A stretch of 64,000 nucleotides of DNA from Acidihalobacter aeolianus (lineage in GTDB: Bacteria; Pseudomonadota; Gammaproteobacteria; DSM-5130; Acidihalobacteraceae), in assembly GCF_001753165.1 (NCBI RefSeq), contig NZ_CP017448.1, positions 1,878,462 through 1,942,461 of the forward strand. The letters are read 5' to 3'. The notes beneath the pieces are model-generated. The model was not told where the DNA came from. It was given only the letters and a program-made list of their open reading frames with translations, and ran no database searches. The first letter of the stretch is position 1. The number at the start of each line of letters is the position of its first letter. A program made the position numbers and the translations under genes. This document shows, piece by piece, positions 18,801 through 25,495 of the stretch.

Positions 18801-18929
18801 GGGGAAGGAGACGTTGGGCAGCAGCGCCACCGGCAGGGCGCGATAGGCCAGCAGGCCGAACAGGATCACGGCCGCGGTCAGCACCGTGGTCATCACCGGT
18901 CGGCGGATGAAGGGCCCGGATAGATTCAT
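15846..18929 (-). CDS. RND (HAE-1) efflux pump inner-membrane permease
   Basis: A proton-driven tripartite efflux transporter of 1027 residues, the usual AcrB/MdtBC size. It opens with FIRRPVMTTVLTAAVILFG, contains the porter-domain repeats, the TM4 proton-relay pair in GFVVDDAVVMLENI, and the second-half equivalent around MLVGLVKKNGIIMIDFA. The C-terminus carries GATILGTLPIALGFG-like helices. Sequence style is closest to MdtB/MdtC or multidrug HAE-1 members rather than metal (CzcA) pumps, as the CzcA charged motif in TM4 is absent. The ATG overlaps the stop of the adaptor gene by four bases. The substrate cannot be read from sequence. Confidence 0.94.
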   Translation of the reverse strand: MNLSGPFIRRPVMTTVLTAAVILFGLLAYRALPVALLPNVSFPTIMVSASLPGASAQTMGSAVASPLENQFSSIPGLLSMSSESRNGNTRIILQFDLKTNIDAASQEVQAAVGQAAHFLPPDMPQTPLVRQLNPAQSPIMFIGLSAPNMPLYQLDAYAEQRFATQVSGVPGVAQVRVFGGQTYAVRIYLNPYALAARNLSLTGVASTIGALNVNLPQGTLQGSASNYDINVNGQLGDAAAYNHMVLAYGNGSPVRLNEVGHAEDSVQQNLQKTWINGDRGIILAVVREPDSNTVQVADTIRAMLPKLQAALPGGATLHILYDKSRYVKAAVEEVQLTLILASMLVAFVIWLFLGDLRQMLVAAVAIPISLLGTFAVLDALGYSFNVLTLLALTLSVGFVVDDAVVMLENISRHREAGLSPLRAALLGSREIGFTVLSMTLSLSAVFLPLIFMGGLLGRLFLEFGVTIAVVILVSGAVSLSLTPMLLSRMRDRERANSRVSAFQRLFEALTRVYGDSLAWSLRHRRWVLGFAGFSLLAAFGLFMLVQKAFIPSGDSGMIIANLRYPEGIPFAQLTREQEQVARRIQANPAVAVVMSSAGQSGGGFGGSNVGRIIIHLKPAGERENIDRVMMQLRREMARFPLVRAFFIQPPAIQLGAMSSNANYQFVLQANTENLLENAVPRFEEALRGIPGIIGVNSSLQMRNPEIRVHILRERAAALGVTPQTIEKTLNLAYGGSMVGTIYGSAQQYEVIAQVAPKYQTDASALGAIYLPSSSGQMVPLHAIARLDYGVGPLSVEHYAQMPSATVSFNLRPGISLGEVTSKIQALANKTLPAGVSGQFAGSAKSFQQSLLALPILLLVTVLVIYVILAILYEHFVHPLTILTALPLAGFGALLSLYVFRQPLDLFSFVGIIMLVGLVKKNGIIMIDFAIERRRQGEDALTAIHDACVIRFRPIMMTTGAAILGTLPIALGFGSDAKAHMPLGIAVVGGLVFSQFLTLYVTPAFYVTAERWFASRRPRPAALEEVQS

Positions 18930-20125
18930 GGACGCTCACCGACGGCGCGGCGATGGCCGAAGGCGAACCCCTTGTGCCCGTCGCGCATTGCGGCTTCGGG
19001 TTCCCCGGGTTTTCCGGAAAGCACGCGTACCGGCCCGTTCGGGCGCATGCGCGCGGGCACCGGGTCGACCACCTCGTCGCCGGGCTCCAGCCCCGAGTCG
19101 ATCACGGCAAGGCCGTTGGCGATGAAGCCGACCTTCACCGGACGCATCACGGCATGGCCCTTGGCGACCATGTAGACGTACGGCCCCCGCTGTCCCTGCT
19201 GCACGCTGCGTGCCGGCACGACCTTCGCGTGCGGCAAGGTACGCAGGGTCAGGCGGACGACCACGAACTGCCCGGGCCACAATTGCATGCCGGGATTGTC
19301 GGCCAGGGCGCGCAGGGCGACCGTGCCCGTTCCGGCCGCAACGCTGTTGTCGACGAAACTCAGGCGCCCGCGGCCCAGCGGCTTGCCCTGATCGTCCTCG
19401 CGGAACACGGCAACGTCGCCCGACTTGCCCCTGTCTGCCAGCGCCTCGCGCACCGCGGGCAGCAATGACTGAGGCACGCTGAAATCGACCTCGACGGGCG
19501 ACATCTGATTGAGCGTGACCAGGGCAGTCGAATCGGCCTGCACGATGTTGCCGGCCTTGATGTCCACGGCACCCAGGCGGCCGGCAATCGGTGCCCGGAT
19601 GACGGTGTATCCCAGCTGGATGCTCGCGGTCTCGACTGCATAACGATCCTGCTTGACCTGGGCGGAGGCGGCAAGCGCCGCGGCCTGCGCCTGTTCGAAG
19701 CTCTGGCGGGTCACATAATCCTTGGCGACCAGCGGACGCAGCGCGGATACCTGATCGGCGGTATACCGGGCGTTCGCGAGATCCCCCTGCAACTTGGCCT
19801 GCGCCTGCCTGAGCGCGGCCAGGAACGGGGTGCGATCAAGCCGGAACAGGATTTGCCCCGCCCGCACGCTCTGCCCCGAATGCACCTCGACCGCGCTGAG
19901 CATGCCCGTGACCTGAGGACGCACGGTGACTGTATGCAGGCTCTGCACGGTACCAACCGAACTCGTCGTCACCGGCATCCAGCGGGTCTCGACCTTGACC
20001 ACCCGCACCGGCACCGCCATGTCGGCCATGAAGCCGTGTCGGCGCGCATGGCCCGCCTCCTTGCCGCACCCCGCGAGCAGCAACAAGGCCACCCAGGGCA
20101 GGCTCCATGCCAGTTTACGCAGCAT
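18926..20125 (-). CDS. RND periplasmic adaptor (membrane fusion) lipoprotein
   Basis: Adaptor of 399 residues that links the permease to the outer-membrane channel. The signal ends in a lipobox, LLLLAGCGKEAG, so it should be lipid-anchored. A barrel-sandwich half (VRPQVTGMLSAVEVHSGQSV), a helical hairpin (about 100-170), the second lipoyl half (VIRAPIAGRLGAVDIKAGNI) and beta-barrel and membrane-proximal domains follow in order. This matches AcrA/MdtA. It is transcribed first within the pump pair and overlaps the permease start. The upstream channel gene lies 48 bases away on the same strand, giving a three-gene operon. Confidence 0.94.
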   Translation of the reverse strand: MLRKLAWSLPWVALLLLAGCGKEAGHARRHGFMADMAVPVRVVKVETRWMPVTTSSVGTVQSLHTVTVRPQVTGMLSAVEVHSGQSVRAGQILFRLDRTPFLAALRQAQAKLQGDLANARYTADQVSALRPLVAKDYVTRQSFEQAQAAALAASAQVKQDRYAVETASIQLGYTVIRAPIAGRLGAVDIKAGNIVQADSTALVTLNQMSPVEVDFSVPQSLLPAVREALADRGKSGDVAVFREDDQGKPLGRGRLSFVDNSVAAGTGTVALRALADNPGMQLWPGQFVVVRLTLRTLPHAKVVPARSVQQGQRGPYVYMVAKGHAVMRPVKVGFIANGLAVIDSGLEPGDEVVDPVPARMRPNGPVRVLSGKPGEPEAAMRDGHKGFAFGHRRAVGERP

Positions 20126-20173
20126 TCTCTACACTCCCGAAAAACGATCCGCTTCGTCGTCGCGGCTGATTCG

Positions 20174-21622
20174 TCATGGTGCATCCACCGTTTCAGCTGC
20201 GGGCGGCGCCAGGCTCCCTACGGCACTACTCAGCCCCGCCAGGGCGAGGTAACTGTTGATCGCGTCGCGCAGCACGGCCACCCTGGCACTGGTCAAGGTA
20301 CTCTGCGCCGTGAGCAGGTCCTGCATGGTGGCCAGACCGACCCGATACTGCGCCTCGACCGCGGCCAGCGCCTTGGCCGCGTTTTCCTCCTGGGCCTGGG
20401 CGCTCGGCAGTGCCAATGTCGCACTGCGGAAGGCGTAATACGCCTGCCAGACGGCAAGCTGGGTGGTATTCACCGTATCGTCGAGCGTCGCCCGTGCCTG
20501 GGCCAGCTGGGCCCTGGCCTGAGCCACTTGGTAGGTGTGCTGGAAGCCGGTGAATAGCGGCACGTTGAGGGTGATGCCGATGCTGTACTGCTGTGAAGGC
20601 CCGAACCCGTTCTGCGCATGCCAGCCTTGATCGGCCCCGAAACTCAGGGTCGGCAGATCGTTGCGCTCCGCCGCAGATAGCCCCGCCCGGGCCGCGCTGA
20701 ACTGGTATTGAGCGCTGCGCAAGCCCGGATTTTCCGACAGTGCGGCCTGCAGCCAGCCATTCACGGAACGAGAAAGACTCGGCGGCGCACTAAGATCGAG
20801 CCCGGCCAACTGGATCGGCGCGCCCAGCGGCAGGCCGACGGCGCTCGCCAAAGCACCCTCGTCGCTGGTCGCCATCTGCTCGGCCGTGGCCAGATTCGCC
20901 TCGGCCTGCGCAAGCGCCGCCCGTGCCTGATACAGATCGCTCACCGTGACACGTCCGGCACGGTGCAAGGCCTCGGCCGCAGTCAACGCCTGACGACTCT
21001 CGTCCAAAGCCGCGCGATAGGTCTGTAAAAGGGCGCGTTGGCCGAGCAGGTTGTAATACGCCTGCTGCACGCTATAGAGCACAGCCTGCACGGTTTCGTT
21101 CTGATTGAGTTCCTGCGCATGCAGCGTGGCTTCGGCCTGCGCGATCAAGGCCGAGCGATGTCCAAAATCCCAGATCAGGAACGACAGACTGAGATTCGGC
21201 GAGGCCGTGTCCTGCTGCGGCAGGGCGTAGCCGGCGGCCGTCGTCGTCCTACGGCGCTGGACGGGTATCGACAGGCTGAGCGTCGGCCACCAGGCGCTGC
21301 GCGCCTGCCCCAACAAGGCCGCCTCGGCCTCGACCTGGGCCCAGGCGGCATGCGTCTTCGGATTGTCGCGTAGCGCGAGCCAGCTCAGTTGCGCCAGAGA
21401 CAAGGGTCGTCCATGCCATGCGGATGGCAGGGCAGCCCCGCCGGGCTGGGCAGGTGACGGCATATTCGGTACCGCGAGCAGCCGCCCGGCACCTTGGCCA
21501 AGCCCATCGTATGCACCCAACGGGTCCATCGCATCGACATTCGGCGTCGTCAGGAGCACACCCAGGCAGGCGACCGCCGCCAGTGCTGCGCCAGGACGGT
21601 GTAGGGATTCACTCAGATTCAT
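20174..21622 (-). CDS. TolC-like outer-membrane efflux channel
   Basis: Outer-membrane factor of 482 residues with an N-terminal signal (about 1-30) and two repeated coiled-coil halves typical of TolC/OprM (SLAQLSWLALRDNPKTHAAW in the first half, SLSRSVNGWLQAALSENPGL in the second). The start ATG at 21622 is preferred over an upstream frame that would place 48 non-conserved residues before the signal. No lipobox Cys follows the signal, so it is TolC-like rather than OprM-like. It is first in the minus-strand pump operon and is divergent from the Spy-like gene. The 180 bases between them hold a tandem repeat that may be an operator. Confidence 0.92.
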   Translation of the reverse strand: MNLSESLHRPGAALAAVACLGVLLTTPNVDAMDPLGAYDGLGQGAGRLLAVPNMPSPAQPGGAALPSAWHGRPLSLAQLSWLALRDNPKTHAAWAQVEAEAALLGQARSAWWPTLSLSIPVQRRRTTTAAGYALPQQDTASPNLSLSFLIWDFGHRSALIAQAEATLHAQELNQNETVQAVLYSVQQAYYNLLGQRALLQTYRAALDESRQALTAAEALHRAGRVTVSDLYQARAALAQAEANLATAEQMATSDEGALASAVGLPLGAPIQLAGLDLSAPPSLSRSVNGWLQAALSENPGLRSAQYQFSAARAGLSAAERNDLPTLSFGADQGWHAQNGFGPSQQYSIGITLNVPLFTGFQHTYQVAQARAQLAQARATLDDTVNTTQLAVWQAYYAFRSATLALPSAQAQEENAAKALAAVEAQYRVGLATMQDLLTAQSTLTSARVAVLRDAINSYLALAGLSSAVGSLAPPAAETVDAP

Positions 21623-21665
21623 GGCTGCGTACTTTAAAGCCCTCAAGGTACCCGTCCAGGCATTT

Positions 21666-21682
21666 AATTGTTGTGAATTGTT
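21666..21682. promoter_or_regulatory. tandem AATTGTT repeat between the pump and Spy-like genes
   Basis: AATTGTT occurs twice at 21666-21672 and 21676-21682, exactly one helical turn (10 bp) apart; the other strand reads AACAATT-CAC-AACAATT. OmpR-family regulators bind such head-to-tail repeats with 10-11 bp spacing (CpxR, PhoP, OmpR as known examples). An OmpR-family regulator is encoded 0.7 kb away. It lies 44 bases before the channel gene start and about 120 bases before the Spy-like start. This is a candidate operator only. Confidence 0.45.
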
Positions 21683-21802
21683 ACCAGGCCGGCATGGATT
21701 CACACTTCTCAACATGCAGCCCCACACCGGAATCCGACTGCGCGCTATGTTCCATGTCGACGTCATCCGCGTCAGCCTACCCGAACAAGCGAGGAGTTAC
21801 CC

Positions 21803-22351
21803 ATGAACCATGCCTTCAAACGCAGCACCCCGATCGCCCTGGCCCTGGCCGGTCTGTTGATGACCGGCAGCGCGTTTGCGCAGATGCCTGGACAGGGGGA
21901 CGGACCGCCGCACGGCGGTTGGAAGATGATGCACGAAAGAGGCTGCGGCTGGCAGCACCATCGCATGGGCGGCGGCCTGCCGTTACTGATGCTCGTGCAG
22001 CGCCATGCCTACGCGCTCAAACTGACCGACAAACAGGCCAGCGAGATCGCCGTGTGGCGTAACCAGCACCTCAAGACCGCCGTCGAAACGCGCAAGGCGA
22101 TGCGCGAGGACTTCATGGCCCTGCGCAAGGCTGCCCTGGAGGGTCGCGACCGCAGCGAACTCGACGCCATTGGCGCACGCATCGACGCGGCACGCGCCAA
22201 AATGTTGAAGCTGCGCATCGATCAGATCGTACTGATCAAGCGCGTGCTGACGCCCGAACAGTGGAAACAGGCCGCCGACTGGGCCAAGCGTTTCGAACAT
22301 CGCAGAATGGGCCATCCAGGTATGCCTGGCCATGGTCCTATGGCTGACTGA
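21803..22351 (+). CDS. Spy/CpxP-like periplasmic LTxxQ protein
   Basis: A 182-residue periplasmic protein. The signal peptide ends at SAFA-Gln. The mature part has a His/Met/Gly-rich N-terminus (GGWKMMHERGCGWQHHRMGG), two LTxxQ motifs (KLTDKQ and VLTPEQW) and an amphipathic helical core, then a second His/Met/Pro-rich tail. This is the Spy/CpxP/ZraP superfamily: chaperones or metal-responsive modulators of two-component sensors. The gene precedes an OmpR/EnvZ-type pair on the same strand, as cpxP lies next to cpxRA. It may dampen the sensor kinase until envelope stress or metal titrates it. The His/Met content suggests metal binding, which is inference. Confidence 0.85.
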   Translation: MNHAFKRSTPIALALAGLLMTGSAFAQMPGQGDGPPHGGWKMMHERGCGWQHHRMGGGLPLLMLVQRHAYALKLTDKQASEIAVWRNQHLKTAVETRKAMREDFMALRKAALEGRDRSELDAIGARIDAARAKMLKLRIDQIVLIKRVLTPEQWKQAADWAKRFEHRRMGHPGMPGHGPMAD

Positions 22352-22368
22352 GCCAACTCCGCCAACCA

Positions 22369-22390
22369 GCCGCTGCCTCCGGGCAGCGGC
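22369..22390 (+). terminator. hairpin with UNCG-type loop between Spy-like and regulator genes
   Basis: A perfect 9-bp stem (GCCGCTGCC with GGCAGCGGC) closed by a TCCG tetraloop lies in the 59-base gap. UNCG loops are very stable. Only a short T-poor tail (CCTATTT) follows, so it probably gives partial termination or RNA stability, allowing the Spy-like protein to be made in excess over the regulators. Confidence 0.55.
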
Positions 22391-22410
22391 CCTATTTCCG
22401 GACACGAGCG

Positions 22411-23145
22411 ATGCCCAAGCTGCTGATCGTCGATGATGACCCCAGATTGCGCAATATGCTGCAGCGCTATCTCGAAGACCAGGGATTCGAGGCGCGCGCC
22501 GTCGGCGATGCGGCACACATGGACCGCGTGCTCCAGCGCGAGCATTTCGACCTCCTGCTGCTCGATGTGCTGATGCCCGACGAAGACGGTCTGTCCGTAT
22601 GCCGACGCCTGCGCCAAAGCCACGCCAGTCTGCCCATCATCATGCTCACCGCACGCGGCGAACTGCCCGACAAGGTGCTCGGGCTGGAACTGGGTGCCGA
22701 CGATTACCTGCCCAAGCCCTTCGAACCACGCGAGCTGGTCGCGCGTATCCGCGCCGTACTGCGTCGCAGCGACAGCGAAGCCTCCGCCGCCACCCCGTTG
22801 CCCGGGGAAATCCGTTTCGGCCCATTTCGCCTCGATCTCGGCGAGCGCCGGCTGTACCGAGGCGACGAGATCATCCCACTCACCAGCGGCGAATTCGCGC
22901 TGCTCCGCGCGCTGGGCGAGCATCCCTACCAGACCCTGTCCCGCGAACACCTGCAGGTAATGCTCTCCGGTGGCGTCAGCGATGCCAGCGAGCGCAGCAT
23001 CGATGCGCAGATTTCTCGTCTGCGCAAGCTCATCGAGGAGAATCCGCGCCGACCGCGCTACCTGCAGACGGTATGGGGGCTAGGCTATGCCTTCGCGCCC
23101 AACGGCGATCCCACACAACCCGCCGACGAACGGCAAACGTCATGA
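22411..23145 (+). CDS. OmpR-family response regulator
   Basis: A 244-residue two-domain regulator. The receiver (about 1-118) has the acidic pair in LLIVDDDPRLR, phospho-acceptor Asp in LLLLDVLMPDEDG near residue 51 and the Lys in PKPFEPREL. The C-terminal winged helix (about 130-232) shows LTSGEFALLRALGEHP and the recognition segment SERSIDAQISRLRKLIE. The layout and residues match OmpR/CpxR. Its stop overlaps the ATG of the sensor kinase (ATGA). Likely targets are its own operon, the Spy-like gene and the divergent pump operon, inferred from position and the tandem repeat between them. Confidence 0.95.
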   Translation: MPKLLIVDDDPRLRNMLQRYLEDQGFEARAVGDAAHMDRVLQREHFDLLLLDVLMPDEDGLSVCRRLRQSHASLPIIMLTARGELPDKVLGLELGADDYLPKPFEPRELVARIRAVLRRSDSEASAATPLPGEIRFGPFRLDLGERRLYRGDEIIPLTSGEFALLRALGEHPYQTLSREHLQVMLSGGVSDASERSIDAQISRLRKLIEENPRRPRYLQTVWGLGYAFAPNGDPTQPADERQTS

Positions 23146-24449
23146 AATTACCGTCCTTCTGGCCAGATACCCTGTTCACGCGCATGGTGCTGCTCATCGC
23201 CGGCCTGCTGCTGCTCGGGCAGGCCGCCGTCTACGGCTTCCTGCATGCCTACGAGTACGGCCCGCGCAGTCAGCGGCTGGCCGATCTCTGGGCGCAAACG
23301 CTGATACTCGCCTCGGCCGTGCCGCCTTCCGCCTACCCGGTTCTCCAGCGACAGTTCGACGACCGCCACATCCGGCTCAGCACCGCAGCGCCCGTACCCG
23401 AGCAGGCAGTGCCGCCGCGCAATCGATTCCTGCGCAGTGTCGAGACCCGCCTGCGCGACCGCCTCGGTCCGACCGCTGCGATCCGAATCGATCGCAGTAC
23501 ACACAGGCTCTGGCTGAGCTGGCAGGACAAACGCCCGATTCAACTCGGCCTGCCCATCGCCCAGGGCAATCCCGTACCGCTGCCCTACTTCAGACTGATC
23601 GCGCTGCTGATACTCTCGCTGCTGGGCGGCTTTCTCGCCGCGCGTCAGATCAATCGACCGCTTACCACGCTGGTCAATGCCGTGGCACGCCTGCGCGAGG
23701 GCCGGCTGCCAGACCCGGTGATCGCGCACGGCCCTCGCGACATCCGCGAACTCGCCACCCGTTTCAATCGCCTGCTCGCCGACATCGACGCACTGATCAA
23801 GGAGCGCCAACTGGTTCTCGTGGGCGTCTCACACGACCTGCGCACGCCGCTCACCCGCATCCGTCTGGCCAGCGAATTCCTGCCGGAAAGTGCGGCCGAT
23901 ACGCGCGAGGAAATCGTGGCCAATATCCGCGAGATGGATAGCATCATCGAACAGTTCATCGGCTATGCGCGTGACGGACGCGAGGAAACGCCCCAGCTTG
24001 TCGCACTCGACATGCTGGTTGCCGAGACCATCGAACGCAGCGGTACGCCCGAAAACGGCGGGAATATACGCTTCGCCCCCGGCCTTGGCGGAAAAACCCT
24101 ACCCATACAGCCCGTGGCCATGTCGCGTCTGATACGCAACCTGATCGACAACGCGCTCCAGCATGGCACAGCGCCCATCGACGTCGAAACCTCGCTGCAG
24201 GGCGACCGCGCAGTCCTGCGCGTGCACGATCACGGCCCCGGCATCCCACCCGATCGCCTCGCCGCCATGACCCATCCCTACGTGCACGGATCCGCCAGCG
24301 GTGGTATCGGCCTGGGACTGGCCATCGTGGAGCGCATCGCACGCAATCACGGCGGTCGATTGACCCTCGCCAACGACCCCCAGGGCGGTCTTGAAGCGAT
24401 AGTCTCGCTCCCCATTGCCTACTCAAGACCCCGTCTCGCCGCGGATTGA
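23142..24449 (+). CDS. EnvZ/CpxA-type sensor histidine kinase
   Basis: A 435-residue membrane kinase. TM1 about 12-32, a periplasmic sensor of about 110 residues, TM2 about 148-168, a HAMP domain (INRPLTTLVNAVARLREG), the phospho-acceptor helix VGVSHDLRTPLTRIRLA, N box LIRNLIDNALQHG, G1 HDHGPGIPP and G2 GIGLGLAIVERIA. All catalytic boxes are intact. ATG at 23142 overlaps the regulator stop; a longer open frame upstream is out-of-frame shadow of the regulator. The final bases also carry the -35 box of the tRNA-Val promoter. Confidence 0.94.
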   Translation: MKLPSFWPDTLFTRMVLLIAGLLLLGQAAVYGFLHAYEYGPRSQRLADLWAQTLILASAVPPSAYPVLQRQFDDRHIRLSTAAPVPEQAVPPRNRFLRSVETRLRDRLGPTAAIRIDRSTHRLWLSWQDKRPIQLGLPIAQGNPVPLPYFRLIALLILSLLGGFLAARQINRPLTTLVNAVARLREGRLPDPVIAHGPRDIRELATRFNRLLADIDALIKERQLVLVGVSHDLRTPLTRIRLASEFLPESAADTREEIVANIREMDSIIEQFIGYARDGREETPQLVALDMLVAETIERSGTPENGGNIRFAPGLGGKTLPIQPVAMSRLIRNLIDNALQHGTAPIDVETSLQGDRAVLRVHDHGPGIPPDRLAAMTHPYVHGSASGGIGLGLAIVERIARNHGGRLTLANDPQGGLEAIVSLPIAYSRPRLAAD

Positions 24450-24474
24450 CGGGCTGTTACCCCGTCAGTATGAT
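24446..24474 (+). promoter_or_regulatory. sigma-70 promoter of tRNA-Val
   Basis: TTGACG (24446-24451), a 17-base spacer and TATGAT (24469-24474) make a near-consensus promoter. The expected start, about base 24481, is a few bases before the mature tRNA at 24486. The -35 box overlaps the stop codon of the sensor kinase gene, and a GC-rich stretch after the -10 is typical of stringently controlled stable-RNA promoters. Confidence 0.7.
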
Positions 24475-24485
24475 TCGCGGTCTCC

Positions 24486-24560
24486 GGGCGGTTAGCTCAG
24501 CGGTAGAGCACTGCCTTCACACGGCAGGGGTCACTAGTTCGATCCTAGTACCGCCCACCA
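24486..24560 (+). tRNA. tRNA-Val (anticodon CAC)
   Basis: A full cloverleaf: acceptor GGGCGGT pairs with ACCGCCC, D-arm TAGCTCAGCGGTAGAGC, anticodon stem CTGCC/GGCAG with loop TTCACAC (anticodon CAC, reading GUG), and T-arm with GTTCGATC. The encoded 3' end is ACCA. It is 75 bases long. A Rho-independent terminator follows and a strong promoter precedes, so it is a single-gene unit. Confidence 0.96.
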
Positions 24561-24569
24561 AATGAAATA

Positions 24570-24600
24570 GGGGCTTGGCGTTTTCGCTGGCCCTTTTTTT
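24570..24600 (+). terminator. Rho-independent terminator of tRNA-Val
   Basis: An imperfect stem formed by GGGCTTGGCG and CGCTGGCCC around a TTTT loop is followed by an unbroken run of T to 24600. This is a classic intrinsic terminator directly after the tRNA. Confidence 0.85.
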
Positions 24601-24815
24601 CGCCTCCAGACTGTGCTGGTATGGAAACCGGGCCGAAGTCGCGTGCAACCATCATTAAAAGACAGAGATACGCAGCCGGCCTATAGGAAATATCGACTCA
24701 TCCGTTCGGGAGCCTGAACTGGTGTGGTATTTTCAGTTTGATTGAAATGGCGAAAGAATCATTGTCGGGCGCGGAATGCGCTCGAGCGAGCGGATAGCCG
24801 GGTGTCGATCAGACC

Positions 24816-25148
24816 TCAGGCGGCCTGGAAATGATCGATTCCCTCGGCATTTTCGATTGGGTCGTCGGTCAACGGCACCACTTCCAGTCCGTTGCTTTCC
24901 ACGAACCAGACGATGTATTCGTACACGCCCGGTTGTTCCGCGGCCAAGGTGTCGAAATCGACGTGGATGCAGTGACCGTAGGTCTCGTGGTACATCGGAC
25001 TTAGGTGGGAAGCGTATTCGAGCACCTTGGTTTCCGGATGAAACACACCGCCGCTCTCGGCCACACGTTCCGACCAGTTTGAAGGTCTGAACTTGCGCCC
25101 CTTGATGTACCCCGAGATGATGCAGGGTCCTCTATAACTCGATTTCAT
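24816..25148 (-). CDS. DUF3579-family small protein
   Basis: A 110-residue cytoplasmic protein. IKGRKFRPSNWSERVAESGG matches the DUF3579 signature (G-K-x-F-R-P-S-D-W-A-E-R), and the C-terminal IVWFVESNGLEVVPL matches its second block. The family has no known function and is found mostly in beta- and gammaproteobacteria. ATG at 25148 is used; a GTG nine bases earlier is possible, and neither has a good ribosome site. The gene is isolated on the minus strand between tRNA-Val and the GGDEF-EAL gene, in sequence that is visibly less GC-rich than its neighbours. Confidence 0.82.
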   Translation of the reverse strand: MKSSYRGPCIISGYIKGRKFRPSNWSERVAESGGVFHPETKVLEYASHLSPMYHETYGHCIHVDFDTLAAEQPGVYEYIVWFVESNGLEVVPLTDDPIENAEGIDHFQAA

Positions 25149-25495
25149 GGCGATCACTCGCGATTGTTCTTAAAAGCCCGCCCTTCTAGCTTATGCGGTC
25201 CGAACTTCATGACTGCAGCACTTCTCTTACAAAAATTGTGTGTATAAAATATGCGGGTTAATTGACGAGGTGATGGCATCTGGCCTTTCCGCGAAGGATT
25301 GCAGCCAAGACGCCCATATGATAACGCGAGCCGGACTAAATTTGCTGCCGGCTTCGCGGCCTGTTGTCCAGAGCCGACGAACGGCGCTATAAACCCTCGA
25401 CAAACCCGATGCTTACCGTATTTCGACACGCCCCCACCCGAAAAAGGGTTGCATCGGGGCCCAAACCGCACGCAAACGATTTATTCACCATAGTC
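25149..25495. other. AT-richer intergenic region
   Basis: About 350 bases between the DUF3579 gene and the end of the GGDEF-EAL gene, both on the minus strand. It should hold the DUF3579 promoter. An AT-rich patch around 25229-25252 contains TATAAA, but I cannot assign paired promoter boxes with confidence. No gene, repeat or RNA is apparent. Confidence 0.5.

Noticed and set aside
15846-18929. Metal (CzcA-type) assignment for the RND pump
   Set aside because: The permease lacks the charged TM4 pattern of CzcA/CusA and carries the HAE-1 VVDDAVV pair, so a drug or organic-substrate pump is more likely.
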